Shown here piece after piece: positions 54,371 to 63,668 of a stretch of DNA of 64,000 bases. Each line of letters begins with the position of its first letter. Position 1 is the stretch's first letter. The stretch covers positions 1 through 64,000 of the forward strand of contig JAADFF010000083.1 in assembly GCA_013153035.1 (NCBI GenBank), given 5' to 3'. The notes below the pieces were generated by a model that had not been told where the DNA came from, ran no database searches, and saw only the letters and a program-made list of their open reading frames with translations. The DNA is from Dictyoglomota bacterium (GTDB lineage Bacteria; Coprothermobacterota; Coprothermobacteria; Coprothermobacterales; JAADFF01). The position numbers and the translations under genes are program-made.

Positions 54371-55132
54371 TTATCCCTCCTTCTTCTCGTCGCCTACATC
54401 CTTGTAGACGCCCAGTGGATAGACTTTTATCATTTCGTTCTTGACAAATTCTGCAGCTTTTACTGGATCCATACGCCAGTTAGTAGGACATGTAGAAACA
54501 ACCTCTATAAAGGTATACCCCTTACCCTCCATCTGATACTGGAATGCCTTTCTAATCCATTTCTTCATATCCAAAACATGCTGAGGATCAAAGGCAGAGA
54601 CTCTAACAGACAAAGCGGTTCCTTCAAACTGGGCAATATGCTCTGCCATCTTCAGAGGATAACCTGCATATTTGGGATCTCTACCATAGGGAGAGGTTGT
54701 TGTTTTCATGCCAACCAGTGTTGTAGGTGCCATCTGACCACCGGTCATGCCGTAAACAGCATTGTTGACCATAATGGTGGTGATATTGACACCACGGATG
54801 GCGGCATAAGATGTCTCGGCAAAACCAATAGATGCGGCATCGCCATCACCCTGATATGTGAAGACTAGTCTATCTGGCCATGCCCATTTTATACCTGTTG
54901 CATTTGCACATGCTCTACCGTGTGGAGCTTCAAACCAGTCTATATCAATATAGTCATATGCCAAAACAGCACAACCAACCGGAGCTATACCGATAGAAAT
55001 ATCATCCCAGCCTTCTTCTTGTAGAATCTCAGCAATTACCCTATGAATAATACCGTGGAAACATCCTGGACAATAATGATTTGGTCCGGTATATATTTTA
55101 GGAACTTCGTATACAACTTGAAGGTTACCCAT
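54371..55132 (-). CDS. 2-oxoacid:ferredoxin oxidoreductase, beta subunit (TPP-binding)
   Basis: A 253-residue thiamine-pyrophosphate subunit. HYCPGCFHGIIHRVIAE, QGDGDAASIGFAE (GDGD-type TPP/Mg motif), and NNAVYGMTGGQMAPTT are diagnostic. The lack of cysteines for an internal cluster beyond CPGC fits the KOR/VOR type. The ATG at 55132 follows GGGGGTG; a GTG three bases earlier overlaps the alpha stop. Confidence 0.93.
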   Translation of the reverse strand: MGNLQVVYEVPKIYTGPNHYCPGCFHGIIHRVIAEILQEEGWDDISIGIAPVGCAVLAYDYIDIDWFEAPHGRACANATGIKWAWPDRLVFTYQGDGDAASIGFAETSYAAIRGVNITTIMVNNAVYGMTGGQMAPTTLVGMKTTTSPYGRDPKYAGYPLKMAEHIAQFEGTALSVRVSAFDPQHVLDMKKWIRKAFQYQMEGKGYTFIEVVSTCPTNWRMDPVKAAEFVKNEMIKVYPLGVYKDVGDEKKEG

Positions 55133-56214
55133 CACTTGGCACCCCCTTTCAAGATTTCAATAACTTTATCCTCTACCTCTTTGGGGGTAGGAACAATACC
55201 ACCAGGATATGGCATAAGATGATACTTCTTATTAGGATCAAATATAGATAGTTTGACGTCCTCAATAAGCTGTCCCATGCTCATCTCAACAGTAAGAACA
55301 TGCTCTGTCTTCTGAGCATACTCCTTTAGTTCCTTATCCGGGAATGGCCACAATGTAATAGGCCTGAATAAACCAACCTTATAGCCTTTTGCCCTAAGAT
55401 TCTTCACTGCTGTTTTAATGATACGGGCTGCGGTACCATATGCAACAATCATGACATCAATATCTGACTCTTCTAGTTCAAATGCCTCAAACATTCTCTC
55501 GTTTTCATATACTTTCTGATACTTCTCAAAGAGTTTAAAGTTGTGAGCAGCCAGTTTATTAGGATCAAGCTCAAGAGATGTATTAACATTCTTCGTACCG
55601 CCGTGCATCTTCTTACCAGAAAGAGCCCAATCTGGTACAGGAATGGAATCAGGATCTATATCATATTTAAACTCAACAGCCTCCATCATCTGACCAACAA
55701 GACCATCAACAACCATCATAGCCAGCATGCGATACTTAAAGGCATTTTGGAACAGAAGAGGCATGATATCCACAGCTTCCTGCAGTGTAGAAGGAGCATA
55801 GACAAGATTACGATAATCACCGTGTCCGCCACCCTTAACAGCCTGGAAATAGTCAGACTGTGCAGGCTGAATATCACCAAGACCAGGACCTCCACGAATA
55901 AGATTAATAATAACTGCTGGCACCTCAGCACCAGCCATGTAGGAAATAGCCTCCTGCATAAGAGAAATACCTGGTGAAGATGATGCTGTCATAGCATATT
56001 TACCAGCAGCACCGGCACCATAAATCATATTAGAAGCGGCCACTTCACTTTCTGCCTGGATGAAAACGCCACCAACCTGGGGTAGCCTATATGCCATATA
56101 CTCGGCAAGTTCACTGGCAGGGGTAATTGGATAGCCAAAAAATAGACGGCATCCAGACCTAACCGCTGCCTCTCCAAGGGCCTCATTACCCTTCATAAAT
56201 ACCTTTTCGCCCAT
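55132..56214 (-). CDS. 2-oxoacid:ferredoxin oxidoreductase, alpha subunit (VorB/KorA type)
   Basis: A 360-residue subunit: KGNEALGEAAVRSGCRLFFGYPITPASELAEYMA, TASSSPGISLMQEAISYMAGAEVPAVI and GPGLGDIQPAQSDYF. This layout is that of branched-chain (VOR) or 2-oxoglutarate (KOR) enzymes rather than pyruvate oxidoreductase. The linked buk/ptb genes favour branched-chain 2-oxoacids, giving isobutyryl-, isovaleryl- and 2-methylbutyryl-CoA. Confidence 0.92.
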   Translation of the reverse strand: MGEKVFMKGNEALGEAAVRSGCRLFFGYPITPASELAEYMAYRLPQVGGVFIQAESEVAASNMIYGAGAAGKYAMTASSSPGISLMQEAISYMAGAEVPAVIINLIRGGPGLGDIQPAQSDYFQAVKGGGHGDYRNLVYAPSTLQEAVDIMPLLFQNAFKYRMLAMMVVDGLVGQMMEAVEFKYDIDPDSIPVPDWALSGKKMHGGTKNVNTSLELDPNKLAAHNFKLFEKYQKVYENERMFEAFELEESDIDVMIVAYGTAARIIKTAVKNLRAKGYKVGLFRPITLWPFPDKELKEYAQKTEHVLTVEMSMGQLIEDVKLSIFDPNKKYHLMPYPGGIVPTPKEVEDKVIEILKGGAK

Positions 56215-56228
56215 ACTTATCCCCCTCC

Positions 56229-56471
56229 TTATTCTGCTACTTCTACAATCTCACGATAAACATCAATAACACCTTCGGGGCACATCATGGCACAGAAGGC
56301 ACAACCAACACATTTATCGGGATCTGTTAGTTCAATGGGGCGATATCCCTTTGAATTAATTTTGGTCTTTGAAAAATCCAGAATGTGAACTGGACAAACA
56401 GCAACGCATAAGCCACATTGCTTACATAGGTCTTCGCGAATCTTCAATACACCTCTTACTTTTTTGGGCAC
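56229..56471 (-). CDS. 2-oxoacid:ferredoxin oxidoreductase, delta (ferredoxin) subunit
   Basis: An 80-residue 2[4Fe-4S] ferredoxin. Two CxxCxxCxxxCP sets: CKQCGLCVAVCP (15-26) and CVGCAFCAMMCP (about 54-65). It relays electrons from the TPP subunit to external ferredoxin. GTG start behind AGGAGGGG. It leads the four oxidoreductase genes. Confidence 0.94.
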   Translation of the reverse strand: MPKKVRGVLKIREDLCKQCGLCVAVCPVHILDFSKTKINSKGYRPIELTDPDKCVGCAFCAMMCPEGVIDVYREIVEVAE

Positions 56472-56489
56472 AACCCGTCCCCTCCTTTC

Positions 56490-57167
56490 TTAAACAAAAA
56501 TATGCCTCTGGATAGGTAATACTGGATACTCAACTTTGTCTGCTACCACTGGGGCTATCTCGGCCTCAGTAGCAATAAATGGTATGGCAAGCTGTCTTTC
56601 CAGCTTTGCCACCGTCTCTTTAAATTTATTATACCCCGTAAAGAAATCATCGGCTGTAAGGGAACCTGCCAAATTGATATTCGGTATAACCTCAGATATG
56701 GAAAAATCTTCCTCAAGCTTGTTATTAAATGTGTTCATATACGCAAGCAATCCCTCATACGTGAAATTAGCCCTAAAGGGATTAACAATAAGCACAGTTT
56801 TGAACGGCACCTTCCGTATATCATCTCTATATATACCTATAGGGCACGTACCAGTTTCTTCCCCAGCAAGGTCGAATATAATCTTTTTTCCCTCTTCTAA
56901 AAGGTCTGATATACCACCAGGTATTACAGGACTATCCATATATTTAAGGTCACCTTCGGGATATCGTGCAGGATATCCATAAACAGGTGCAATATCCCTC
57001 GTGCGAATATACGGTTTATATACATCAAGATCAATGACAACAACTTCACCCTTGCCATTAATAGCAATATTGGCTGCTATTTCCGTTTTACCGTTACCAC
57101 GAGGACCAATAAAAAGTACAACTTGTGCATTATCAAACAAAATCAGACCATCGGTAATATTAGACAT
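56490..57167 (-). CDS. Unknown P-loop ATPase of the buk/oxidoreductase operon
   Basis: A 225-residue protein. Walker A GPRGNGKTE (21-29), a strand VVVIDLDVYKPY (43-54) in the place of Walker A' of SIMIBI-type enzymes, and IIFDLAGEETG (about 94-104) as Walker B. No transmembrane or DNA-binding part is seen. It overlaps the end of the second butyrate kinase by eight bases and lies 18 bases before the ferredoxin subunit, so it is produced together with this pathway. Assembly, sensing or maturation roles are conceivable; I do not recognise a named family. Confidence 0.7.
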   Translation of the reverse strand: MSNITDGLILFDNAQVVLFIGPRGNGKTEIAANIAINGKGEVVVIDLDVYKPYIRTRDIAPVYGYPARYPEGDLKYMDSPVIPGGISDLLEEGKKIIFDLAGEETGTCPIGIYRDDIRKVPFKTVLIVNPFRANFTYEGLLAYMNTFNNKLEEDFSISEVIPNINLAGSLTADDFFTGYNKFKETVAKLERQLAIPFIATEAEIAPVVADKVEYPVLPIQRHIFV

Positions 57168-58233
57168 ATTCCTTGGCTTCCTCCTCTCCCTTTAGCACAC
57201 GAAGAGCACCAAGAGCAAGGGCTTCCATCTCCATCTCACCAGGATACACATAAATAGGAGCAATCCACTCTGCATGCTCCTTTATCTTATCTACAAACCA
57301 CTTGAAGTAGGCAAGACCACCGGTCAGCAGAATGGCATCAACCTTTCCCTCCAACGCAGCTGCCATATGCCCTATCCACTTAGCTACCTGATAGGCCGTT
57401 GCACCAACTACCAATTGTGCCTTTTCATCTCCAGCTTCCACATCTTTTTCTATTTCAATAGCATTAGAAGTACCAAGATGAGCTACCCAACCACCTTGCC
57501 CCTTGATTTTTTTAAGCATAGTTTTCTTATCATATTTACCCTCAAAGCACAATTTGGCAAGAGAATATACAGGCAAAGTACCAGAACGCTCAGGAGACAT
57601 AGGACCTTCACCATCAAGGGCATTATTAACATCTATTACTCTACCTTGTTTGTGAGCACCAATGGAAATGCCACCTCCCATATGTGCTACAACAACATTG
57701 ACATCTTTATAGTCTTTCCCTTGCTCACGAGCCCACTTACGGGCAATGGCACGCTGATTAAGTGCATGGAAAATACTCTTTCTTTGAAATTCTGGCCACC
57801 CTGTAGGACGGGCTATATCTACCATTTCGTCAACAACAACAGGATCAACTATGAATGCAGGCTTACCACCAGCTTCCTGAGCAAGCTCGTAGGCAATGAG
57901 AGCACCAAGATTAGAGGCATGCTCTCCCATTGGTCTATTCCGCAGGTCATCAAGCATCTTTTCATTAACCCTATAAGTACCACCCTCCATGGGTTTGAGA
58001 AGACCTCCACGACCAACAAATGCATCAATTTCTTGTAATGAAACTCCCTTTTCTTCTAACAACCTAAGAATAGTATTCTTTCTAAACTCGTATTGATCGG
58101 CAATTCTATCAAACTTCTGGATCTCAGCAGGATCATGACGAACAGTCTCCTGCCATAATTTTTTTTCATCCTCAAATAAGGCAACCTTTGTAGAAGTAGA
58201 ACCAGGGTTTATAACAAGTATCTTATATCCCAT
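57160..58233 (-). CDS. buk: Butyrate kinase (second copy of the operon)
   Basis: A 357-residue acetate/propionate-kinase-fold enzyme: VINPGSTSTKVALFED (ATP loop), GRGGLLKPMEGGTYRVN, NVVVAHMGGGISIGAHKQGRVIDVNNALDGEGPMSPERSG, and LLTGGLAYFKWFVD. It makes ATP from butyryl- or branched acyl-phosphate. It is four bases after ptb. It differs clearly from the other copy (e.g. AKLCFEG where the first has VRYIYDK), so the two may prefer different chains. Confidence 0.94.
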   Translation of the reverse strand: MGYKILVINPGSTSTKVALFEDEKKLWQETVRHDPAEIQKFDRIADQYEFRKNTILRLLEEKGVSLQEIDAFVGRGGLLKPMEGGTYRVNEKMLDDLRNRPMGEHASNLGALIAYELAQEAGGKPAFIVDPVVVDEMVDIARPTGWPEFQRKSIFHALNQRAIARKWAREQGKDYKDVNVVVAHMGGGISIGAHKQGRVIDVNNALDGEGPMSPERSGTLPVYSLAKLCFEGKYDKKTMLKKIKGQGGWVAHLGTSNAIEIEKDVEAGDEKAQLVVGATAYQVAKWIGHMAAALEGKVDAILLTGGLAYFKWFVDKIKEHAEWIAPIYVYPGEMEMEALALGALRVLKGEEEAKEYV

Positions 58234-58236
58234 ATA

Positions 58237-59139
58237 TCATCCCTCCTTCATGGCTATACCAGCCAAGAGTGAGTAATATTTGCTTTCATATGTATCTGCA
58301 CGAGATGGCACAATAACAGGTACTGTAGCACCCACAACAATACCGGCCATCTTTCCACCAGCAGCATATGTAAAGGACTTACCAAGAAGATTACCCGCCT
58401 CTATATCAGGCACAAGGAATATATCAGCATCTTCTATAACAGGAGACTCTATTCCTTTATGTTCTGCTGCAACACGAGAAAGCACATTGTCAAGGGCAAG
58501 TGGTCCATCAACTATAGCCTTTATCTGCTTTCTCCAAGACATAACAGTCAGTGCAGCGGCATCCATTGTTGCAGGCATTTTGGGATTAACCGTCTCTACT
58601 GCTGCCAAAACGGCAACTTTAGGCATTTCATACCCTAATCGAGATGTTACCCACAGGGCATTTTGAAGAATCTGTACCTTTTCGTCGAGAGTAGGATAAG
58701 GAACCATACCCCCATCTGTTAAGAATATCACCTTAGGGTACGTGGGAACCTCAAACAATGCCACATGGCTAAGTAGTTTTGCCCTTCTAATACCCCACTC
58801 CTTATTCAAAACAGCTTTAAGAAATGTGGCCGTTTTGACAAGCCCTTTCATAATAGCATGGGCTTTACCTTCTCTTACAATCTTCACGGCCTTCTCGGCC
58901 ATCTCCGCCTCATCGGAAGCATAGACAATATCAAACTGAGAGATATCTATACCTTCTTCTCCCGCAGTTTTCTCAAGTTTCTCTTTATCGGCCACCAATA
59001 TAATCTCGGCAACTCCGTCTTTTACGGCCATATTGGCAGCTTTCAGTGCCTCACTATCATGACCGCCGGCTATAACTACTTTAACTCCCTTACGAGACTT
59101 CGCCAGTTCTTTTAGTGCTGAAAAATCTTTTAATGCCAT
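58237..59139 (-). CDS. ptb: Phosphate butyryltransferase
   Basis: A 300-residue phosphotransacylase: VKVVIAGGHDSEALKAANMAV, AHAIMKGLVKTATFLKAVLNKEWG, VIFLTDGGMVPYPTLDEKVQIL, FLVPDIEAGNLLGKSFTYAAGGKMAGIVVGA. It converts butyryl- or branched acyl-CoA to acyl-phosphate for the kinases on both sides. Start at the ATG of 59139, since GGGAGGGGG touches an earlier ATG. Confidence 0.93.
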   Translation of the reverse strand: MALKDFSALKELAKSRKGVKVVIAGGHDSEALKAANMAVKDGVAEIILVADKEKLEKTAGEEGIDISQFDIVYASDEAEMAEKAVKIVREGKAHAIMKGLVKTATFLKAVLNKEWGIRRAKLLSHVALFEVPTYPKVIFLTDGGMVPYPTLDEKVQILQNALWVTSRLGYEMPKVAVLAAVETVNPKMPATMDAAALTVMSWRKQIKAIVDGPLALDNVLSRVAAEHKGIESPVIEDADIFLVPDIEAGNLLGKSFTYAAGGKMAGIVVGATVPVIVPSRADTYESKYYSLLAGIAMKEG

Positions 59140-59153
59140 ATACATCCCCCTCC

Positions 59154-60236
59154 CTACTGATAAACCTTAGGCTGTTCAATCCCCTTAATAACACGCCATG
59201 CTCCTTCTGCAAGAGCCTCCATTTCAAAACCACCTGGGTATGTCTTAAATGGAGCAATCCACCCAACATAGTGCTTGAAGAAGTTGATAACATAATCGTT
59301 ATAGGCAAGGCCACCAGTTACGATAATAATTTCAACATTACCCTTTAAAACACTGGCCATAGCTGCGATTTCCTTGGAAACCTGATAAAGCATAGCATCG
59401 ATAATGAGTTTGGCCTTTTCATCAGTCTCAGCCATCTTAAGAGCTTCACGAAAATCTTTGGTTCCAAGGTGAGCATACATTCCACCTTTTCCGGCAATTC
59501 TCTTTAGTGTCTCCACCTTATCAGGCTTTTTATCGTAAATGTATCTGACAAGGTCTCCAACAGGTAGTGAACCAGCACGCTCTACCTGGAATGGTCCTCC
59601 CTCATTGGCATTGTTGATATCAACAATGCGACCATTCTTTATGGCGGCAATAGAAAATCCTCCACCAAGGTGAACGGCAACAGCATTGACATCCTTAATA
59701 TCTTTTCCGACTTCAGAAGCATACTTGCGAACAACCGCTCTTAAATTTAGCATATGTCCATGGCTTCTACGGGGTAATTCTGGCAAACCAGAGAGCCTTG
59801 CATAATCCTCAAACTCGTCGACAGAAACAGGGTCGGTAAAATAGGCTTTTACACCAAATTCCTTAGCAAGTTCGTAACCGATAACAATACCAACAAGAGA
59901 AATATGATGGGCTTCAACACGCCAGTTGAGAATATCATCTACGATTTTTTCATTAACCTCATAAGTACCACCTTCCATGGCTTTTACAGGTCCTCCACGA
60001 ACGGCGAAAGCAAGAAGATTCTCCTTTGTAACACCATGCTTGGCCATAAAATCTAGAACAGCCTTCTTTCTCATGTCTTTCTCCTCAAGAACATTCTGAA
60101 ATTTATCCAGCTCCTCTTGAGGATGATCTATTGTTTCAACAACAATCTTCTCTACACCGGTATCTGTAGCCCTAAACAGACCCAGTTTGGTAGATGTAGA
60201 ACCAGGATTTACAACAACAATTCTGTCTTTATCCAT
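59154..60236 (-). CDS. buk: Butyrate kinase (first copy of the operon)
   Basis: A 360-residue kinase of the same fold: VVNPGSTSTKLGLFRA, VRGGPVKAMEGGTYEVN, AVAVHLGGGFSIAAIKNGRIVDINNANEGGPFQVERAG, VTGGLAYNDYVI. The ATG lies four bases after AGAGGTGAT and inside the end of recN (eight-base overlap). Together with ptb and the second copy it forms a kinase-transferase-kinase cassette. Confidence 0.94.
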   Translation of the reverse strand: MDKDRIVVVNPGSTSTKLGLFRATDTGVEKIVVETIDHPQEELDKFQNVLEEKDMRKKAVLDFMAKHGVTKENLLAFAVRGGPVKAMEGGTYEVNEKIVDDILNWRVEAHHISLVGIVIGYELAKEFGVKAYFTDPVSVDEFEDYARLSGLPELPRRSHGHMLNLRAVVRKYASEVGKDIKDVNAVAVHLGGGFSIAAIKNGRIVDINNANEGGPFQVERAGSLPVGDLVRYIYDKKPDKVETLKRIAGKGGMYAHLGTKDFREALKMAETDEKAKLIIDAMLYQVSKEIAAMASVLKGNVEIIIVTGGLAYNDYVINFFKHYVGWIAPFKTYPGGFEMEALAEGAWRVIKGIEQPKVYQ

Positions 60237-61827
60237 TCATATCACCTCTCTTATAAGAGTTTATGAGCTCAAGGGCTACATCATAAGCCCTTTCAGAACC
60301 ACCATCAATTAAACGAGCAATTTCTTTAACACGGTGGTCCCCCTCTAACATTTTAACCTCTTTTCTTATACCTAGGTCCCTCACAACAAAATGGGTGTCT
60401 GAAGCAGCTGCTATAAATTGAGAATGTGTAGAAGTAATTACCTGTACATGTTTAGAAAGTTTTTTCAAAAACCAGGCTATATGAGAAGCAACATTACCAC
60501 TAGTACCTGCGTCAATTTCGTCAAACACCATCACATATTGCGTAGGAGGAACAAGTGTGTAAAGCAACAGTAGGATACGGGATAATTCACCTGAAGAGGC
60601 TATTTCATAAACAGGAATTTCTCTATCTCCTACTTTAAACACAAAGTCCACGATGTCATTGCCATAAGGGTATATACCTTCTTTCCTATTAATCACTATA
60701 TCTAAAATGCCACCCAGAATGTCCTTTGAATGCTTACGAAAATAAGCTCTTATAGTACTCGCTGCTTCCAATCTATCTTCAGTAAGCTTTTCAGAAAGAC
60801 TTTCATATCGTTTTAGAAGATTTTCCCTTTTCTTTTTCAATTGAATTAAATCTGCTTCTCTCTGTCTCAATATAACATCAATATCCCGGGTTTCCTCAAT
60901 AAGGCGTTTCAGTCCATCAATGTCTTCGTCATATTTTCTCATTAACCTTTGAATCTTCCATATGATATGCTCCAGCTCATCGAGTGACATCTCAGGATAC
61001 TCAAGGTCAGCAATTATAACATCAATTTGCTCATCTATATCCGATATAACATCGTAGACACAACCTATATCAATGTTTATATTTAAATCTGATAACAAGG
61101 GCTCTATTACTCCCAAGATATGCCATACAGACATATCATCGGCTTTCAAAAGTTTCCTTAGATACTTAGCTTTTTCCAATACCTTCCCTGCCTGCCTAAG
61201 CTTCTCGGATAAAACAAGAAGCTCATCATACCTATCTATATAATCCAATACATCTCTAAACTCTTCTTGAAGTTCTTTTAAGCTTTCATAATGTTCTTTA
61301 AATAGTGTCAGATTCACTTCCGCAGCCGCAATAGACTCTTCCAACTCAAGATAACTGTTGTATACAACCTCTAACTCTTTTAGCAACGAGACATCTACGA
61401 AGCGATCAATCAGCTGACGACGAAAGGCTTCTTTTCTCAGCTGCTGCCTTTCATCAACTGACACAAGAGAAAACAGGCTACCTAACAATGAACTAACAGA
61501 ATTCCAGGTAATAAGAATTCCATTGATACGGTAAGTCGTTCTCTCCTTTTTACTAATAAAAATAGATGCCTCTCCAGCATCTATTTCATAGCCTAAATTG
61601 TACAGACGAGATGCAACTTCATCGGAAATATCAATAATGGCACTAATGGTATATCGATCTAACTTAGAAAATCGAGGTGTCTTTTTTCCAAAGACATGAG
61701 AAATTGCTTCAAGTATTAAAGATTTACCACTACCTGATTCTCCTGTAATTACATTAAGACCACTCGAAAACTCTAAATCCCCATGAAAATTCAAAGAAGG
61801 AATATCAACTGTTATCGCTTTCAACAT
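60229..61827 (-). CDS. recN: DNA repair protein RecN
   Basis: A 532-residue SMC-like ATPase for double-strand-break repair. Walker A GESGSGKSL (28-36), long coiled-coil arms (about 155-365), ABC signature ASSGELSRILL, and Walker B MVFDEIDAGTSG. It is slightly shorter than the usual 550-570 residues, mostly in the arms. It overlaps nadK by 23 bases, the typical nadK-recN pair of Bacillota. Confidence 0.95.
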   Translation of the reverse strand: MLKAITVDIPSLNFHGDLEFSSGLNVITGESGSGKSLILEAISHVFGKKTPRFSKLDRYTISAIIDISDEVASRLYNLGYEIDAGEASIFISKKERTTYRINGILITWNSVSSLLGSLFSLVSVDERQQLRKEAFRRQLIDRFVDVSLLKELEVVYNSYLELEESIAAAEVNLTLFKEHYESLKELQEEFRDVLDYIDRYDELLVLSEKLRQAGKVLEKAKYLRKLLKADDMSVWHILGVIEPLLSDLNINIDIGCVYDVISDIDEQIDVIIADLEYPEMSLDELEHIIWKIQRLMRKYDEDIDGLKRLIEETRDIDVILRQREADLIQLKKKRENLLKRYESLSEKLTEDRLEAASTIRAYFRKHSKDILGGILDIVINRKEGIYPYGNDIVDFVFKVGDREIPVYEIASSGELSRILLLLYTLVPPTQYVMVFDEIDAGTSGNVASHIAWFLKKLSKHVQVITSTHSQFIAAASDTHFVVRDLGIRKEVKMLEGDHRVKEIARLIDGGSERAYDVALELINSYKRGDMNG

Positions 61828-62665
61828 AGCGACTACCCCAGTGAAATTTCTCTCTAATATTGTCTACCCATGAATAGAAACCGGTTACATGTAAATAAGA
61901 CAAAACCACATCTTCCATCCTTGAAATATCAAAACACGCTTTCTTCGTATATAATATGTCGGATAACCCATCTATAAGCAAATGCCACGGTTTATCTCCA
62001 ATACATATATTCGTTGTCTTCTCATCAGATACAACTATAGGTCTAATAGTAATATGATGAGGATTAAGAGCAGTCAGTACATATACAGGAGCATTACTAT
62101 CAATTATTGGTCCACCGGCTGACAAGGAATAAGCTGTAGAACCGGCAGATGTAGCAATTACAAGTCCATCCCCTTTAATGGAACCTATATGCTCGTTCTC
62201 AATAAATACCGATATATCCAGAATATCAAGAGGTCTATCTTTTACAAAGACAACATCATTTATGAACAACTTTTTATTACTTGTAGAATTCATAACCTGC
62301 ATAACAGGGCGATTCCACAAAAAATAATCACCACTAATTAAGCGAGAAACTGCTTTGTGGATATCTCGAGGATTAACACGATCTGGCATAAAATTAAACT
62401 CACCAGCAGCTATTGGCCAAATAGGTATCCTACAGTTGGCATCAAGTATCAGGTGAGAGACCCGGATAACGGTTCCATCTCCTCCAACGGATACAACTAA
62501 ATCTACAGAGGAAAATGCTTGTAAGTTCACTGAACGCCAATCTTCAAGAGCTATAGAATAAGCAATAGCTACACCGGCCTTTTCAAATTCCGAATGAAGA
62601 GACTTTACTATATCAAGAGCCTTTCTCCTAGTAGGATGGTGAATTATACCAACCTTCTTTATCAC
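61805..62665 (-). CDS. nadK: NAD kinase
   Basis: A 286-residue enzyme making NADP. GGDGT (61-65), PIWPIAAGEFNFMPD (variation of the usual GxLGFL), GLVIATSAGSTAYSLSAGGPII and LNPHHITIRPIVV. GTG start four bases after GGGGGAT. It precedes recN. Confidence 0.93.
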   Translation of the reverse strand: MIKKVGIIHHPTRRKALDIVKSLHSEFEKAGVAIAYSIALEDWRSVNLQAFSSVDLVVSVGGDGTVIRVSHLILDANCRIPIWPIAAGEFNFMPDRVNPRDIHKAVSRLISGDYFLWNRPVMQVMNSTSNKKLFINDVVFVKDRPLDILDISVFIENEHIGSIKGDGLVIATSAGSTAYSLSAGGPIIDSNAPVYVLTALNPHHITIRPIVVSDEKTTNICIGDKPWHLLIDGLSDILYTKKACFDISRMEDVVLSYLHVTGFYSWVDNIREKFHWGSRYVESDNS

Positions 62666-62679
62666 AAGTATCCCCCTCG

Positions 62680-62952
62680 TTAGTATTCTATCCGAAACAC
62701 ATATTCACCTTTCGGTGCAATATCTTCTATCTCTAGAGACTCCACAACAGCATGAGAAGGTCCAACTTTTAACTTCTCAATGAGAGCCTCCACAGCAAAA
62801 GGATCTCCCTCAGCTTCAACAAGTACTGAACCATCGGGTAAGTTTCTTACAAATCCACCTATACCCAAAAGATTGGCATATTTTCTGGTAAACCAGCGAA
62901 ATCCAACACCTTGTACAATACCTTTAACTCTTATTCTCTTTCTGACTCGCAT
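62680..62952 (-). CDS. acyP: Acylphosphatase
   Basis: A 90-residue enzyme: KGIVQGVGFRWFTRKYAN with catalytic Arg19, and GGFVRNLPDGSVLVEAEGD with catalytic Asn37. It hydrolyses acyl-phosphates; the neighbouring buk/ptb genes handle exactly such compounds, though the enzyme is widespread. It overlaps nusB by 29 bases. Confidence 0.95.
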   Translation of the reverse strand: MRVRKRIRVKGIVQGVGFRWFTRKYANLLGIGGFVRNLPDGSVLVEAEGDPFAVEALIEKLKVGPSHAVVESLEIEDIAPKGEYVFRIEY

Positions 62953-63382
62953 GACTACCTGTTACCTCTTCGGCAATCCCTTTTAATGTTGCATTGACCA
63001 AAGAGGCAAATTTATCATCAACATAGAGCTTAGCCAAATTAACAGCCTCATTTACAGCAACAGCAATGGGTACAAGATGCCTATAAAATAATATCTCTGC
63101 AGCTCCTATACGGAGAATCGTCTTTTCTAAATCCCCCATTCTATCAAAAAGAGTGGATTTTATATGATTTCTTAAGATATTATCTATAATATCCCTCTTA
63201 TCAATAACTGTTGCAATAATACGTTTAGCATGCCTTTTCAACTTACTAGATGGTTTTAAATCTGCCATGACCTGTGCAAGAACCTCTTTGCGAGAAGGTT
63301 TAACCTCTGCAACTTCATAAGCATATAACGCCGTTAGTAAGTTTTTTCTTAGTTTGCGAAAATACTTATTACTCAGAGACAT
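62924..63382 (-). CDS. nusB: Transcription antitermination protein NusB
   Basis: A 152-residue all-helical protein: LRKNLLTALYAYEVAE, then LEKTILRIGAAEILF, and VPIAVAVNEAVNLAKLYVDDKFASLVNATLKGIAEEV match NusB. It supports rRNA antitermination with NusE. The efp-asp23-nusB order is the Bacillota one; it overlaps asp23 by 14 bases. Confidence 0.92.
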   Translation of the reverse strand: MSLSNKYFRKLRKNLLTALYAYEVAEVKPSRKEVLAQVMADLKPSSKLKRHAKRIIATVIDKRDIIDNILRNHIKSTLFDRMGDLEKTILRIGAAEILFYRHLVPIAVAVNEAVNLAKLYVDDKFASLVNATLKGIAEEVTGSHASQKENKS

Positions 63383-63668
63383 CCTCTACAAGCACCACCA
63401 CTCGCACAATATAGTTCATACCAAGTGTACCAGCAACAACCTTCTCCACAAATGAAGAAACTTTGTTAACAATTTTTTCCACCTTAGCATTTGGAAAAAC
63501 AGAGATAGGTACAACAATTTCGATAATATCTTTATCCAATTCCTCTATAGTAATAGCATCCATTCCACCTACTACACCGGAAACACCATCAATATCTGGA
63601 ACGAGGGCAACAAGCGTTGCCCTCAACACATCATATGCACTTGTAGAAGCCTGGGGCCTCTTTATCAT
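63369..63668 (-). CDS. Asp23/Gls24 (alkaline shock) family protein
   Basis: A 99-residue protein between efp and nusB, the YqhY position of Bacillota. The pattern [48 protein letters not shown] resembles the Asp23 core, though shorter. YqhY has been tied to acetyl-CoA carboxylase/lipid homeostasis in Bacillus. Its start overlaps the efp stop (ATGA). Confidence 0.75.
   Translation of the reverse strand: MIKRPQASTSAYDVLRATLVALVPDIDGVSGVVGGMDAITIEELDKDIIEIVVPISVFPNAKVEKIVNKVSSFVEKVVAGTLGMNYIVRVVVLVEDVSE

Noticed and set aside
57274-58038. Plus-strand open frame of 254 codons opposite the second butyrate kinase
   Set aside because: Fully antisense to a clear kinase gene, no protein motifs and an unlikely composition.
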